A DNA stretch of 13,980 bases, taken from assembly GCA_036260665.1 (NCBI GenBank), contig DATAMF010000373.1, positions 1-13,980 of the forward strand, written 5' to 3'. Made by a program: the position numbers and the translations under genes. Positions 12,594-13,980 of this stretch are shown here, one piece after another (within the stretch, counting starts at the first letter, position 1; each line of letters starts with the position of its first letter). The notes beneath the pieces are model-generated. The model saw only the letters and a program-made list of their open reading frames with translations, had not been told where the DNA came from and did not search any database. This stretch comes from DATAMF01 sp036260665. Its GTDB lineage: Bacteria; Chloroflexota; Anaerolineae; Aggregatilineales; Aggregatilineaceae.

Positions 12594-12689
12594 CCATGTC
12601 TCGCCCTACTTATATTGGCACTGCTTCCTGCGGCCCCTGCCCCGGTGGGCGCGCAAGCCGACGAGAATAGTTGTCGGGCCGTTGACTGA
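12594..12689 (+). pseudogene. Signal-peptide remnant at the 5' end of the SH3b gene
   Basis: In the same frame as the downstream SH3b gene, codons from 12600 read LALLILALLPAAPAPVGAQA followed by DENSCRAVD and then a TGA at 12687-12689. This is the hydrophobic core and cleavage site of a signal peptide, but no ATG, GTG or TTG at its front is in frame. The ATG at 12596 is one frame off; skipping one C of the CCC at 12604-12606 would join it. The basic n-region is missing, as if cut at the junction 12592/12593. Confidence 0.65.
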
Positions 12690-12704
12690 GCGGCTGTCAC
12701 CTCA

Positions 12705-13817
12705 TTGGCGCAGGAATGCACCGAGATGCAGAATGGCACCGTCTGTGCCGGGACCAATGGGGTCACGATTCAGACGGTCGGCGGGCAGCAGGTGGCCCAG
12801 GCAGGCGGAGCCGTCCAGGTTCGTTCGGTCAGCCAAATCGATGCCCTGGCTGGCGACGAATGGCCCCTGGTGATGCTGCATCTGCCCGATGCCGTCAACT
12901 CGCAGAATTACGCCACCCTGTTGGTGCTGGGAAATGCAACGCTGACCTTTGCCGAAAATGCGAATGGGATGGTCTTTGATCTCAAAACAGGTGTGTCGCC
13001 GCTCCCCTGCGCGGACCTACCCCAGCCCGGTGTGCTGGTGCAGTCTGCCGCCAACAGCCTGACTCTCCTGCGCGTGAATGGGGTCGATGTCGCCGTGAAT
13101 GGCATGGCGATAATCACCGCCCCAGAAAATCAAGGCGTTACGATCAGTTCATTAAGCCGCGAAGCCATTTTATCCCAGAGCGGCACCGTCATTTTCGCCG
13201 GGGACCAATCGACTGTAACCGGCGATGTTGCATCGGAAGTCGTTTTTTATGATGGTTCAGCTCTGAAGAATGTCCCGGTTGAAATTCTCCCGGTCATTGA
13301 GTTAGTCGCCCTGCCCGGTAACGGCACCGTGCTCCAGGATGTGAGTTTGTATCTGCGTCCGGCAGAAGAATCGTATACCAGCGCGACTGCCCAGGCGGGC
13401 TTGCCGGTAAACCTCTTCGGCCAGGACTCCACAGGCCAGTGGGTTTATGTGCGCACCTATGATAGCCTCATGGGTTGGATACCTCGTAACTACCTGGATT
13501 TAAAAACAGACGGTGACATGCCCGTGCTGGCGGAACCGCCCACCCTTCCCGCGCGGCCTTTTGGCCCGATTCAGGGTCGCGGTTATTTGAACGCTGAACA
13601 GAACAATCTGCGTAGCGGTCCGGGCCAGGACTACGAAATCGTCGTCCGTTTGCCCGTGAACACCGAGGTGCTTGTTTTTGGCCGTAATCCCGACAGCAGA
13701 TGGCTGTTGGTCGAAACACTGGACGGTACGCGGGCCTGGTTGAGTGCCGATCTGCTGAGTCCTTCGACACAGTTTGACATCGATCTCCTGCCCCTGCCGC
13801 CGGAATTTGTCGAATAA
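12705..13817 (+). CDS. Exported protein with two C-terminal SH3b domains (5' end damaged)
   Basis: The open frame begins after an in-frame TGA at 12687; the TTG at 12705 is only its first possible start and has no ribosome-binding site. Reading through the TGA joins it to a signal peptide (from 12600) and gives a regular Cys-x14-Cys-x8-Cys spacing, so the native protein was probably longer by about 35 residues and secreted. From 12705 (370 aa): an unrecognised beta-rich region (1-200), one SH3b-like module at about 207-266 (ending MGWIPRNYLDL) and a second at about 291-352 (NNLRSGPGQDYEIVVRLP, then WLLVETLDGTRAWL). SH3b modules usually bind cell-wall or surface ligands. It is followed, 92 bases on, by a plus-strand lipid kinase start. 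As assembled, it would not be exported. Confidence 0.75.
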   Translation: MAQECTEMQNGTVCAGTNGVTIQTVGGQQVAQAGGAVQVRSVSQIDALAGDEWPLVMLHLPDAVNSQNYATLLVLGNATLTFAENANGMVFDLKTGVSPLPCADLPQPGVLVQSAANSLTLLRVNGVDVAVNGMAIITAPENQGVTISSLSREAILSQSGTVIFAGDQSTVTGDVASEVVFYDGSALKNVPVEILPVIELVALPGNGTVLQDVSLYLRPAEESYTSATAQAGLPVNLFGQDSTGQWVYVRTYDSLMGWIPRNYLDLKTDGDMPVLAEPPTLPARPFGPIQGRGYLNAEQNNLRSGPGQDYEIVVRLPVNTEVLVFGRNPDSRWLLVETLDGTRAWLSADLLSPSTQFDIDLLPLPPEFVE

Positions 13818-13828
13818 GGTCCTCCATC

Positions 13829-13855
13829 TGGTTTGACTCCCCTTCTCTAGGGGTA
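13829..13855. repeat. Palindromic intergenic repeat, family 1, copy F (truncated)
   Basis: GGTTTGACTCCCCTTC (13830-13845) is an exact match to the minus strand of copy A (2852-2867). The palindrome after it is shortened: CCCCT (13839-13843) pairs with AGGGG (13849-13853). Confidence 0.65.
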
Positions 13856-13879
13856 ACAAATGATTTGGCGCGCCTGAGT

Positions 13880-13903
13880 GCCGGGCTGACCCGGCGGTAA
13901 GGG
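13880..13903 (+). promoter_or_regulatory. Hairpin and ribosome-binding site before the second lipid kinase copy
   Basis: GCCGGG (13880-13885) and CCCGGC (13890-13895) enclose the tetraloop CTGA, 3 bases before an AAGGG (13899-13903) that lies 6 bases from the ATG at 13910. The good ribosome-binding site marks this as a real start. The hairpin may modulate it. Confidence 0.5.
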
Positions 13904-13909
13904 AAAAAG

Positions 13910-13980
13910 ATGGGTGAACAACCGGGCTTGGTCAATAAGCTAAAAGGGATGATCGGCGCAGGCGAAAAGCCTACCCCAAC
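13910..13980 (+). CDS. Start of a second lipid kinase copy (3' truncated by window edge)
   Basis: The ATG at 13910 has AAGGG 6 bases upstream. The 23 complete codons read MGEQPGLVNKLKG and then MIGAGEKPTP. The second part is identical, base for base, to the start of the minus-strand lipid kinase at 12592. The gene therefore probably continues as a YegS/DagK-type kinase downstream of the SH3b gene in the same direction. The 13 extra N-terminal residues and the good ribosome-binding site make this the more native of the two starts. What follows 13980 cannot be seen. Confidence 0.7.
   Translation, partial: MGEQPGLVNKLKGMIGAGEKPTP
13949..13980 (+). repeat. Inverted repeat, right arm (cut by window end)
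   Basis: Exact match of 32 bases to the minus strand of 12561-12592, starting at an in-frame ATG (codon 14 of the second kinase copy). The base just before the match differs between the two copies. Confidence 0.95.

Noticed and set aside
12431..12670. Plus-strand open frame containing the ATG at 12596
   Set aside because: Most of it is antisense to the lipid kinase. The real signal-peptide frame is the neighbouring one.
12593..12766. N-terminal extension of the minus-strand lipid kinase up to 12766
   Set aside because: These 58 codons lie opposite the signal peptide and start of the SH3b gene. They are low in kinase-like features, and the second copy shows a different N-terminus.

Overview
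The window reads as chromosomal DNA of a GC-rich bacterium, most likely a member of the Chloroflexota (Anaerolineae-like). This is inferred from gene content: a multi-GAF/PAS histidine kinase, an ECF sigma factor followed by a DUF5667-type membrane protein with a long Pro/Thr/Glu-rich tail, a zinc-ribbon/membrane protein, a free-standing TIR protein, beta-propeller and SH3b exported proteins, and many palindromic intergenic repeats. No database search was possible, so the lineage is a moderate-confidence guess.

Layout. 1-1699: 3' part of a sensor histidine kinase, closed by a strong terminator and facing a minus-strand ROK sugar kinase (1739-2761). 3015-3506: small two-helix membrane protein. 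3584-4653: zinc-ribbon/membrane/Cys-rich protein split by a frameshift at a G8 run, then a terminator. 4878-5413: DUF1697 gene with a frameshift near its 3' end. 5524-7405: ECF sigma factor overlapping a putative membrane anti-sigma partner, then a terminator. 7519-8091: TIR protein. 8291-9778: exported beta-propeller plus SH3b protein. 9779-10086: non-coding, packed with palindromic repeats. 10087-11126: epoxyqueuosine reductase QueG, split by a frameshift at a G7 run. 11127-11695: AT-richer non-coding island with strong hairpins. 11696-12592: minus-strand diacylglycerol-kinase-like lipid kinase. 12600-13817: exported SH3b protein with a damaged 5' end. 13910-end: start of a plus-strand lipid kinase.

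The most important observation is structural. The last 32 bases of the window are an exact inverted copy of the first 32 bases of the minus-strand lipid kinase. At 12592/12593 two genes abut head to head and both lack their natural 5' ends: the kinase lacks 13 N-terminal residues that the second copy has, and the SH3b gene lacks an in-frame start codon and carries an in-frame TGA. This looks like a rearrangement breakpoint, either a real inversion or inverted duplication, or a fold-back assembly chimera. The window ends before this can be settled.

Three genes (zinc-ribbon, DUF1697, queG) are broken by single shifts, all in the same direction and two of them at G homopolymers. That pattern suggests undercalled homopolymers rather than three independent pseudogenes. 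At least two families of palindromic intergenic repeats recur (about eight copies). I see no convincing novel multi-gene system, no CRISPR array, no transposase, and no tRNA or rRNA.
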